Assembly: GCA_021203585.1 (NCBI GenBank)
Contig: JAJQAW010000322.1
Span: forward strand, 1 to 5,744
Origin: Rikenellaceae bacterium
Lineage (GTDB): Bacteria > Bacteroidota > Bacteroidia > Bacteroidales > Rikenellaceae
Direction of reading: 5' to 3'
Length of the DNA stretch: 5,744 nucleotides
The notes under the pieces are model-generated. The model searched no databases. It was not told where the DNA came from and saw only the letters and a list, made by a program, of their open reading frames with translations. Both the position numbers and the translations under genes were made by a program. Shown here piece by piece: positions 1 to 5,744 of the stretch; position 1 is the stretch's first letter, and every line of letters begins with the position of its first letter.

Positions 1-108
1 CTTTATGAGGATTACCGTATGCTCGTTTATTTCAAAGTGCCGATAAAATCGCTTGATTATTTTGATTTAAGCACAAACCCGCCAACTTTTAAAGATTACA
101 AATTCTAA
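1..108 (+). CDS. C-terminal tail of an unidentified protein (5' end outside window)
   Basis: Reading frame 1 is open from the left edge for 35 codons and ends with TAA at 106-108. The tail is rich in aromatic residues (for example YRMLVYFKVP and SLDYFDL) and ends KDYKF, which looks like real protein rather than a random frame, but the piece is too short to assign to a family. An internal ATG at 19 would give only 29 residues, so the frame most likely continues from outside the window. It is convergent with the fumarase gene, and the 255 bases between their stop codons hold several hairpins. Function unknown. Confidence 0.45.
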   Translation, partial: LYEDYRMLVYFKVPIKSLDYFDLSTNPPTFKDYKF

Positions 109-133
109 TAGAAATGAACAAATTATGAATAGT

Positions 134-174
134 CCTTAACTGTCTAAGGTTGGGAAAATTCAGCCCATTTTCCC
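134..174 (+). other. Two tandem hairpins downstream of the left-edge gene
   Basis: CCTTA (134-138) pairs with TAAGG (145-149). Directly after it, GGGAAAAT (152-159) pairs perfectly with ATTTTCCC (167-174) around a 7-base loop. They lie 26-66 bases past the stop codon of the left-edge gene, where a transcript would end, but neither is followed by a T-run, so this is not a textbook intrinsic terminator. They may be a 3' mRNA structure or a Rho-type end. Confidence 0.35.
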
Positions 175-220
175 CTGCCCGTAAAGAACTAAGAGGCCCG
201 CGAGAATAACCGCCGCACGA

Positions 221-246
221 GTGAGCATGGAACTCAGTTCGCTTAC
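221..246. other. Bulged 10-bp hairpin in the 3' intergenic region
   Basis: GTGAGC (221-226) pairs with GCTTAC (241-246), with one G-U pair if read on the plus strand. GAAC (230-233) pairs with GTTC (237-240), leaving a 3-base bulge (227-229) and a TCA loop. The G-U becomes a mismatch on the minus strand, which mildly favours a plus-strand RNA, that is, the 3' region of the left-edge transcript. Role unknown. Confidence 0.3.
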
Positions 247-282
247 GCTTCACCGAGCCAGATGGATCAAACCCCGAATGGG

Positions 283-308
283 TAATAAAGAAAATCCCCC
301 GAAGGGGA
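283..308 (-). terminator. Intrinsic terminator of the fumarase gene
   Basis: On the minus strand the sequence reads TCCCC-TTCG-GGGGA (308 down to 295). This is a 5-bp GC stem closed by the very stable C(UUCG)G tetraloop, followed directly by TTTTCTTTATT. It lies 55 bases past the fumarase stop codon and points the right way. The stem is short, but the loop and U-rich tail are typical. Confidence 0.65.
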
Positions 309-363
309 ATCCTTAAAAGGCGCGATGGACGACATTTTTTTGAAAGTGCCGGTTTCAGGCCAT

Positions 364-1974
364 TTAATGCTTGAATTCGGCGAAGAAATCGTTGCCTTTA
401 TCGTCCACAATGATAAATGCAGGAAAATCTTCGACGTAGATTTTCCTTACCGCTTCCATGCCTAATTCAGGGAAATCGATGACTTCTACCGATTTGATGC
501 TGTCTTTAGCCAGGATAGCGGCGGGACCGCCGATCGACCCCAAATAAAATCCGCCGTATTTTTTACAAGCGTCCGTCACCTGTTGGGTGCGGTTTCCTTT
601 GGCTACCATGATTATGGAGCCGTCGTGGGATTGGAAGAAGTCCACGTAAGGGTCCATACGTCCGGCGGTGGTGGGACCGAAACTTCCGGAGGCATAGCCT
701 TTCGGGGTTTTTGCGGGCCCGGCGTAGTACACCGGATGATTTTTGAAATAATCGGGCATCGGCTCGCCGTTGTCCATCATTTCTTTAATCCGTGCGTGCG
801 CCATGTCTCGCGCTACGATCATGGTTCCTTTTATATTCAAACGGGTTCGGATCGGGTATTTGCTCAGTTCCTTTCGAACGTGATCCATTCCCAGATCGAG
901 ATCGATTTCAACCGCGGGTTTCATGTTGGGCGCGGTTTTCGGGAGGAAACGGGCCGGGTCTTTTTCCAGTTGTTCGAGGAAGATTCCGTCGGCGGTGATC
1001 TTCGCTTTGATATTCCGGTCGGCGCTACAGCTTACACCCATACCTACCGGACAACTCGCTGCGTGGCGCGGAAGACGGATTACGCGCACATCGTGCACTA
1101 AATATTTCCCGCCGAATTGGGCGCCGATGCCGCTCTCCTGGGCCAGTTTTTTTACTTTTTCCTCCCATTCCAGGTCGCGGAAAGCGCGTCCTTGATCGTT
1201 GCCTGTAACGGGAAGGTGATCATAATATCCGACGGAGGCCTTTTTCACTACCGTCAGGTTGGCTTCCGCGGAGGTTCCACCGATGACGATGGCCAGGTGG
1301 TAGGGAGGGCAGGCCGAAGTGCCTAGATCTTTCAGTTTTTCGCGAATGAAACGGGTCAGGTTTTCCTCGGTCAACAGGGCTTTGGTTTGTTGATAAAGGA
1401 AGGTTTTATTGGCCGAGCCCCCGCCTTTAGTGATGAACAGGAATTTATAGGCATCCCCCGGGGTGGCGTAAATATCAATTTGGGCCGGTAGATTGGTGCC
1501 GCTGTTTTTTTCGTCCAACATGGTCTGAGGAACGACCATCGAATAACGTAGGTTGCGGTCCTTGTAAGTTTCGTACACCCCTTTGGAGATCGCTTCCGCG
1601 TCGTTGGCGCCGGTGTAGACGTTTTCTCCCTTCATGCCGATGGCGATCGCCGTACCGGTGTCCTGACAAGTCGGCAGCTCCCCTTCGGCTGAAACCACCT
1701 GATTGAGCAGCAGGGTGTAGGCTACAAATTTATCGTTGTCCGAAGCTTCCGGATCGTCCAGAATTTCGGCTACCTGCTGCAGGTGGCTGGCCCGCAGGTA
1801 AAACGAAACATCGTTAAAAGCCTCTTTGGAGAGCAGTTCGAGGCCTCGGGGATCCACTTTAAGAATTTTTCTTCCGTCGCATTCCACTACGGATACGTAC
1901 TCTTGGGTCAGCAACCGATACTCGGTCGTGTCCTTTTCGATATGAAACGGTTCCTGATACTTGAATTCCGCCAT
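364..1974 (-). CDS. Fumarate hydratase, class I, iron-sulfur type
   Basis: This gene encodes a 536-residue class I fumarase, a cytoplasmic enzyme that interconverts fumarate and malate. In Bacteroidota it commonly runs toward fumarate in the branch leading to succinate. The N-terminal Fumerase domain (about residues 10-290) carries [22 protein letters not shown] and [20 protein letters not shown]. The C-terminal domain (about 290-520) carries [27 protein letters not shown] and [10 protein letters not shown]103, C222 and C316 match in spacing the three [4Fe-4S] ligands of E. coli FumA (C105, C224, C318). Length is normal for the two-domain fused form and no disruption is seen. The start ATG at 1974 follows an A/T-rich stretch without a Shine-Dalgarno, as is usual in this phylum. 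It is transcribed alone, with its own promoter candidate and terminator. The fumA and fumB forms cannot be told apart here, so no symbol is given. Confidence 0.96.
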   Translation of the reverse strand: MAEFKYQEPFHIEKDTTEYRLLTQEYVSVVECDGRKILKVDPRGLELLSKEAFNDVSFYLRASHLQQVAEILDDPEASDNDKFVAYTLLLNQVVSAEGELPTCQDTGTAIAIGMKGENVYTGANDAEAISKGVYETYKDRNLRYSMVVPQTMLDEKNSGTNLPAQIDIYATPGDAYKFLFITKGGGSANKTFLYQQTKALLTEENLTRFIREKLKDLGTSACPPYHLAIVIGGTSAEANLTVVKKASVGYYDHLPVTGNDQGRAFRDLEWEEKVKKLAQESGIGAQFGGKYLVHDVRVIRLPRHAASCPVGMGVSCSADRNIKAKITADGIFLEQLEKDPARFLPKTAPNMKPAVEIDLDLGMDHVRKELSKYPIRTRLNIKGTMIVARDMAHARIKEMMDNGEPMPDYFKNHPVYYAGPAKTPKGYASGSFGPTTAGRMDPYVDFFQSHDGSIIMVAKGNRTQQVTDACKKYGGFYLGSIGGPAAILAKDSIKSVEVIDFPELGMEAVRKIYVEDFPAFIIVDDKGNDFFAEFKH

Positions 1975-2011
1975 ATTTTTTAAGGTTGATTAAAATCTGT
2001 TATTGGACTAA

Positions 2012-2043
2012 CAAAGTTAATGTTTTTTTGTCGCTCCGGGAAA
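2012..2043 (-). promoter_or_regulatory. Candidate Bacteroidota-type promoter for fumarase
   Basis: On the minus strand TAACTTTG (2019 down to 2012) matches the Bacteroidota -7 consensus TAnnTTTG exactly. The -33 element is weak: TTTC at 2043-2040 in place of TTTG, 20 bases upstream. The start codon is 37 bases downstream of the -7 box, which leaves a short leader. Assigned by pattern and position only. Confidence 0.5.
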
Positions 2044-2111
2044 CCATTTGGCTTTTTACCCAGCTTTTTTACCGGATGCTCGGCAGATCGGAGGCCATGG
2101 ATCATTTCTAT

Positions 2112-2146
2112 ATAAAAAAGGCTTCTTTCCTTTTCGGAAAGAAGCC
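2112..2146 (-). terminator. Strong intrinsic terminator ending a minus-strand RNA
   Basis: GGCTTCTTTCC (2120-2130) and GGAAAGAAGCC (2136-2146) form a perfect 11-bp stem around a 5-base loop. Read on the minus strand it is followed by TTTTTT (2119-2114), and there is no T-run on the plus-strand side, so it ends leftward transcription. No protein gene on the minus strand lies upstream to the right, so the terminated product is most likely the structured RNA. It lies about 140 bases before the fumarase ATG and upstream of the candidate fumarase promoter, so a leader or attenuator role for fumarase is possible but less likely. Confidence 0.85.
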
Positions 2147-2461
2147 CGGATGATGGATGGCAAGGAGAACTGTCGACAGTGTTTTTATGTGGTGTTATGG
2201 CATAAAAAGGAAACCAATCCCCTCTGGCTCCGGCCGGTGCTTTTTCAGCGATCTAACCGTATCCGGCGCTTTCTATCGATCCATCCTTTTGCGTGAACGG
2301 TCACCTATTTTAGGTGTCCTTCCCGCGGATGGAACCGTCCCTCTTCAACCCCTCGCAGGCGATCAGGAAAACGGTCCATCTCCCCGATTTCAGACGGAAA
2401 TCGGGATAACGGTTTGTGGACCGATCCAAGCTGACCGCAGATGATCCGCGTCAATCGATAG
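2114..2461 (-). ncRNA. Candidate structured non-coding RNA, unidentified family
   Basis: Five colinear nested stems close a 189-base domain. CTATCGAT (2273-2280) pairs with 2454-2461 and CGCGGAT (2324-2330) with 2444-2450. GCGATCAG (2359-2366) pairs with 2431-2438, CGGTCCA (2372-2378) with 2417-2423, and CCCGATTTC (2383-2391) with 2397-2405 around a 5-base loop. A side hairpin lies at 2302-2316 (CACCTA/TAGGTG). The third stem holds one G-U pair on the minus strand that would be A-C on the plus strand, which agrees with the direction of the terminator at 2112-2146. The transcript would be about 350 nt if it starts near 2461, but no convincing promoter is seen and the 5' end is a guess. The long irregular hairpin of about 190 bases is reminiscent of 6S RNA. 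I do not see the hallmark sequences of RNase P RNA, tmRNA or SRP RNA. The structure is seen in the sequence; expression and family are inferred. Confidence 0.6.
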
Positions 2462-2734
2462 CGCGTTTATCAAATTGCGGTAAAAGAAATCTACTATTCC
2501 GAAAGAACAGAATAAGGAAAAAAACTGTTCCTGACGCTTCGGCCGTTCCTTTTCGGAACGCTTGCCTGTCGATACCGACCTTATATAGTAACCCAAACTA
2601 TTATCTGGCTCGATATACTTCTTGGTTTACCGGATCGGCAACGGAACAGAGTGGTTATCCGTACTTCTTTTCAGGATTCTTGTCGCACCATTACCGTTAC
2701 CGAATAAGGTTCAATTTTAGTGCCAAAACAAGAA
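2462..2734. other. Non-coding stretch between the RNA and the mutY promoter
   Basis: I see no credible gene in these 270 bases. The frame of mutY happens to stay open through it, but the peptide has no MutY character. It contains one 6-bp hairpin, CGTTCC (2544-2549) with GGAACG (2555-2560), and a run of seven A at 2518-2524. It may hold the 5' part and promoter of the minus-strand RNA, or remnants of a lost gene. Confidence 0.4.
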
Positions 2735-2763
2735 TTGGGTTCGCTATTTTTGACGTACCTTCG
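2735..2763 (+). promoter_or_regulatory. Candidate Bacteroidota-type promoter for mutY
   Basis: TTG (2735-2737) is followed after 18 bases by TACCTTCG (2756-2763), a one-mismatch version of the TAnnTTTG -7 element. The mutY ATG begins 21 bases further on. A second match, TATTTTTG (2745-2752), overlaps the spacer but has no obvious partner at -33. The presence of a promoter here argues against a longer MutY N-terminus. Pattern-based only. Confidence 0.5.
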
Positions 2764-2784
2764 CAGCCGGAGAGCAGACTGCAG

Positions 2785-3864
2785 ATGGAAAACGAAATAG
2801 CTGAAATATTGATCGGATGGTACCGAGCCCATCGCCGAGAGTTGCCTTGGCGCGAAACTACCGATCCTTACCGAATCTGGATTTCGGAAATCATTTTACA
2901 GCAAACGCGGGTTGCGCAGGGGTTGGATTATTTTTACCGCTTCATGGAACGTTTTCCCAACCTTAAATCCCTGGCTGAAGCTTCCGAAGAGGCGGTATTG
3001 CACTGTTGGCAAGGGCTGGGATATTATAGCCGCGCCCGAAACATTCATGCGGCAGCCCAAGCGATGATGAGCCGTTTCGACGGAAAATTCCCGGAAACTT
3101 ATCCGCAGGTCCGCTCACTGAAGGGCATCGGCGATTATACGGCCGCGGCCATCGTCTCTTTTGCCTACGGTTTACCGCATGCCGCCGTGGACAGCAATGT
3201 TTACCGGTGATTGTCGAGACTGTATGACATAGACACGCCCATCGATTCATCCCGCGGCAAAAATGAATTTGCCCAGCTGGCACAGTCGCTCCTGCCGCTT
3301 TCCCGGGCCGCGGAGTTCAATCAGGCAGCCATGGAGTTCGGGGCCCTGCAATGCATCCCCGCATCTCCCGATTGTCCGGCTTGTCCCTTTACGGACCGTT
3401 GCCTGGCTCTGGCCCATAAAACGGTCGATAAACGGCCTGTAAAAAAAGCAAAAAAGGAAGTGAAGCCCCGTTGGTTCAATTATCTGGTGATCCGATCCGA
3501 TCACCAAACCTTGCTCGGACAGCGCACCGGCCGCGACATCTGGCAAAACTTGTACGAATATCCGCTCGTTGAAACCGACCGGGCTGTCGATTTTACAGCT
3601 TTGAAAGAAACCGAAGCATTTGCTGACCTGTTCGAGGGGACCGGCGAATGGATTTTGCGCCGGACGGTAGTTCTCCCCAAGCACGTGCTCTCACACCGTC
3701 TGATATATCCCGTTTTTTATGAATTCGACCTCCAGCGTTTTTCCGATGCCATGCGTTCTCGTTACCGGATCGTTCCGGAACAGGAACTGGACCGCTTCCC
3801 CGTATCCCGTCTCATCGAACTCTACCGGGAAAAACGATCTGATTTACAGCGGACTATTTTTTGA
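2785..3864 (+). pseudogene. mutY: A/G-specific adenine glycosylase MutY, interrupted by in-frame TGA at codon 142
   Basis: MutY removes adenine mispaired with 8-oxoguanine. Starting at ATG 2785, the frame gives 141 residues, then TGA at 3208-3210, then continues in the same frame to TGA at 3862-3864, for 359 positions, the normal family length. Before the stop lie WISEIILQQTRV with the catalytic Glu (E35), the helix-hairpin-helix LKGIGDYTAAAI (112-123) and the catalytic Asp in AVDSNVYR (D136). After it come the [4Fe-4S] ligands C190-x6-C197-x2-C200-x5-C206 and a C-terminal NUDIX-like domain (about 228-355) with GRDIWQNLYEYP and HVLSHR. The TGA replaces the hydrophobic residue, usually Val, after NVYR. 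The residue after the catalytic Asp is Ser where the family has Gly. The first product would lack the Fe-S and NUDIX parts and is probably inactive. Restarting at TTG 3211 would split the glycosylase fold. The nonsense codon could be decay or a sequence error. The upstream in-frame extension to 2416 is not MutY-like. Confidence 0.93.
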
Positions 3865-4221
3865 AAACAAAATATACGGCCAATACCAGGCAAAGGAAAG
3901 CCGCCAAATGGTTCCACCGGAAGGATTCGGTTTTAAACACCAGCATCGCGAAACCGGTGAAGACGGTCAAGGAAATCACTTCCTGAATAATTTTGAGCTG
4001 AATCAGGGAAAACGGTCCGCCGTTGTCGATAAAACCGATTCGGTTGGCCGGAACCTGAAAGCAGTACTCGAAAAAAGCCACAACCAACTGATCAGAATCA
4101 CAGAAAATAAAGGTAAGGCTTCGAAGCATTTGACCGCTTTGAATTTCAGGTGGCCGTACCAGGCCAGGGTTATAAATCCGTTGGAAAAAATAAGCAGCAG
4201 CAGGGTGTAAAAGATTTTCAT
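3854..4221 (-). pseudogene. DUF486 family small membrane protein (DMT-like), frameshifted
   Basis: The N-terminal part (ATG at 4221) reads MKIFYTLLLLIFSNGFITLAWYGHLKFK and continues to about residue 50 (ILISWLWLF). The C-terminal part is in another frame, reading FEYCFQVPANRIGF, GGPFSLIQLKIIQEV and FRWNHL, and ends VYFVFKK at TAG 3856-3854. Joined, they make a 122-residue protein matching the DUF486 family, with four hydrophobic segments at about 3-20, 33-53, 73-95 and 100-120. These proteins sit in the inner membrane and have no settled function. The break is a one-base loss: adding a T to the T6 run (plus-strand A6, 4071-4076) restores LFFEYC. The 3' end overlaps mutY by 11 bases, tail to tail. 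Either a recent pseudogene or a homopolymer sequencing error. Confidence 0.88.
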
Positions 4222-4315
4222 AAAATCGATTTTAATGGAAAGGGTAAATCGAATCGGTAAAAGGTAAATTACATCCGGAAAAATTCTAAATTCGTACCGG
4301 AAACAAACTGCAAAA

Positions 4316-5174
4316 ATGAAAAAAAAATTGGATCATTCTCTCGCTGCTCTTCCTTTTAGCCGGTTGCGTGGATCCGTTGGAGCTCACTTACCAGCAGGTA
4401 AACCTGACGGTGGTCGGCAATCTGGAAACTCCTTTTCGGCAGGCGGGTGAAACCCGTTCGATTACTGTCTCCATGGAGCGGGGAAAATACCTCAACGGGC
4501 ATTCTACCGGGCAATGGTTTCCCGTACCGGCTTCCCAGATGGGGATTTACCTGGAGCCCGGACCATTTACGATTTCGGAGGCGCGCACCGTAACGGAGTA
4601 TGAATTGGCCTTTGATATTTCCGTACCGGAAACCTATTTTGCCGACTCACGGGTCTACCAACTGGTGATTTATATCGATGATCCGGAAGGATGGTCCTTG
4701 CCGTGCTATTATTTGCTTTCCCAGTATGAAGGGTCGCTGGAGTACCGTGTCGTTTCCGAATCCAATCCGTTCGAAATTCCGGTGGAAGGGGGAACATTTT
4801 TCGTGGATTTCACGGTGGAATGCCGTCGGTTAGCGGATGGTTCCCCTGATGAATGGCTATTAACGGACCTGTACGGATTGAAATATACGGCTTATTGCCT
4901 GGGCGCGGGCAGCCACCATGATCTCAAGGTGATCTGGTTGGGTGTGGGAACCTATCGTTTTCAGCTTACTGCCCGTCCTTATTACTTGGATTCCGGAATG
5001 ACCATGAACTGGGGGTGTGAAATTTACCAGAAAGGGGTCGATATATTCTTTCGGCAAGAGTTTTTGCACCCGCAGGATCCGGAATTGGCCGTTAGCGGTC
5101 GTGAGCCGCCTGCTACGGGAAATGAGCGGCGGGAGGATTATCTCGTTCCCCGTTATTGGGAAGATCGGCCTTAA
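4316..5174 (+). CDS. Predicted lipoprotein of unknown function, out of frame with its ATG at an A9 tract
   Basis: From 4320 to the TAA at 5172-5174 the frame reads KKNWIILSLLFLLAGC and then a mature protein starting CVDPLEL. This is a clear lipoprotein signal with lipobox LLAGC and lipidated Cys encoded at 4365-4367. That frame has a stop (TGA 4317-4319) exactly at the start and no upstream ATG. The obvious ATG at 4316 is one base out because nine A (4319-4327) follow it; eight would give MKKNWIIL and a 285-residue protein. As written, translation from the ATG stops at TGA 4448-4450 after 44 codons. The mature part is rich in beta-type alternation, and NPFEIPVEGGTFFVDFTV is loosely like BACON or Ig-like strands, but I do not recognise the family. 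It is divergent from the DUF486 gene across 94 bases. The tract could be a phase-variation switch, a real frameshift or a sequencing error. Confidence 0.75.
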
Positions 5175-5223
5175 CCGAAATCGAAGCGGAATGAAGAGGA
5201 GTGAAGCGGGATGAGCCCATAGA

Positions 5224-5251
5224 AACGGGAAGCGGCTGGCCGCTTCCCGTT
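5224..5251. terminator. Strong 13-bp hairpin between convergent genes
   Basis: AACGGGAAGCGGC (5224-5236) and its perfect complement (5239-5251) are separated by only two bases. They lie 50 bases past the lipoprotein stop codon and 26 bases past the stop of the leftward unknown gene. Neither side has a good T-run (GTTGTC on plus, GTTTCTATGG on minus). It probably ends or protects transcripts from both sides. Confidence 0.55.
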
Positions 5252-5277
5252 GTCGAAAGAAACTCTGCCGAAGGAAG

Positions 5278-5742
5278 CTATCCGTTCGGATCGTCGTATT
5301 TAAATCCCTTTAATGCATCGTCCGAGTAGATATGCAGCGAATAACCTTTTTCGCTGAGGCAGGTAAGCCGGTAAATAGGGTTGACGAAAGCGGCCGGTCG
5401 ACTGATCGCAGGGAATCCCTGTTTGCCGTCGATGTCCATTAGCTGGCAGGCGGTCAACCGGTCCGATTGCTGTTGGAAAACTTCTACGGTAAATCGGCCG
5501 CCGATAAAGGTATAACCGGCATATTGCGGATGACCGTGGATCACCGTCCGGTTGCCTTTGCTTCATACCATCAGGATCGCTTCCCAACCGCTTTCCGTAT
5601 CCCGGCCAAGGTAACTCCGCTGATAACCCGAGCGGTCGATTTGCTCCACGGCCAACGGAGTCCGGCCGGGGAAGCCCCGGACAAAGGATACTATCTCTTG
5701 TACCAATAGTTCATCGATCGGATGATGCTTGACGAAATTCAT
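5278..5742 (-). pseudogene. Unidentified protein interrupted by in-frame TGA; possibly partial at right edge
   Basis: One minus-strand frame runs from ATG 5742 (MNFVKHHPIDELLVQEIVSF) to TAG at 5280-5278, broken only by TGA at 5565-5563. Before the stop it reads RSYLGRDTESGWEAILMV. After it, it reads SKGNRTVIHGHPQYAGYTF and ends KGFKYDDPNG. The composition on both sides looks like one real protein of about 154 positions, and GTG 5544 would give only the last 88 residues. CGA (Arg) to TGA is a plausible single C-to-T change. The ATG lies two bases from the window edge, so the true start may be further out. I do not recognise the family. It is convergent with the lipoprotein gene. Confidence 0.55.
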
Positions 5743-5744
5743 CA

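Noticed and set aside
583..1101. 172-residue plus-strand frame opposite fumarase, with smaller ones at 792-998, 923-1195, 1117-1326 and 1783-1983
   Set aside because: They lie antisense to a well-conserved enzyme gene, and their composition is that of a shadow frame.
2048..2444. Plus-strand frames at 2048-2296 and 2157-2444
   Set aside because: They cross the terminator hairpin and the RNA domain and have no family resemblance or ribosome-binding context.
2390..2596. 68-residue minus-strand frame
   Set aside because: It runs into the nested RNA stems, is low in recognisable protein features, and the base pairing explains the sequence better than coding does.
2114..2600. RNase P RNA, tmRNA or SRP RNA identity for the structured region
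   Set aside because: I do not see the conserved GAGGAAAGTCC block of RNase P, a tRNA-like CCA end, or the SRP GGAAGG-AGCAG loop motif.
2416..2784. Upstream in-frame extension of the mutY reading frame
   Set aside because: The extra 123 residues have no MutY character, overlap the structured RNA and run through a promoter candidate. ATG 2785 gives the normal MutY N-terminus.
3719..4210. 163-residue plus-strand frame
   Set aside because: It is a shadow overlapping the mutY 3' end and the antisense of the DUF486 gene, whose protein sequence is clearly recognisable.
5300..5587. 95-residue minus-strand frame
   Set aside because: It is Arg- and Pro-rich in the manner of a shadow. The overlapping frame of 5278-5742 has balanced protein-like composition on both sides of its TGA.
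1..5744. tRNA genes, CRISPR arrays, insertion sequences
   Set aside because: No cloverleaf with a T-loop motif, no regularly spaced repeats, and no transposase or terminal inverted repeats were found by eye.

Overview
This window looks like a chromosomal piece of a member of the Bacteroidota, most likely Bacteroidales. The grounds are a Bacteroidota-style fused class I fumarase, a mutY whose protein resembles Bacteroidales MutY (HVLSHR, GRDIWQNLYEYP), a DUF486 membrane protein of the type common there, a lipoprotein with an LLAGC lipobox, and candidate TAnnTTTG-type -7 promoter elements. There are no rRNA or tRNA genes, CRISPR arrays or insertion sequences that I can recognise.

Layout. Bases 1-108 hold the C-terminal tail of a rightward gene I cannot name. 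Bases 109-363 are non-coding and rich in small hairpins, and include the terminator of the leftward fumarase gene (364-1974), the only full-length intact gene here. Between fumarase and mutY lie about 800 bases without a credible protein gene. Within them, on the minus strand, five colinear nested stems plus a side hairpin (2273-2461) are followed by a strong intrinsic terminator (2112-2146). I read this as a structured non-coding RNA of roughly 350 nt, and it is the most interesting object in the window. Then come mutY (2785-3864, +), a DUF486 membrane protein gene (3854-4221, -, tail-to-tail with mutY and overlapping it by 11 bases), a lipoprotein gene (4316-5174, +), a strong hairpin (5224-5251), and a leftward unknown gene that reaches the right edge (5278-5742, -).

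Four of the five genes with enough sequence to judge are interrupted. mutY has an in-frame TGA at codon 142. The DUF486 gene is one base short, most simply in a T6 run. The lipoprotein gene is out of frame with its own ATG because of an A9 run directly after the start codon. The right-edge gene has an in-frame TGA. Both indels sit in or next to homopolymers. Three explanations compete: a recently decaying genome (loss of mutY repair would fit early genome reduction), uncorrected long-read or pyrosequencing errors, and, for the A9 tract alone, slippage-based phase variation. Reassignment of TGA fits poorly, because mutY also ends at its expected place with TGA.

The genes do not form one pathway. 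Fumarase is central carbon metabolism, MutY is oxidative DNA-damage repair, and the rest are membrane, surface or unknown. They alternate in strand, so they are separate transcription units rather than an operon.
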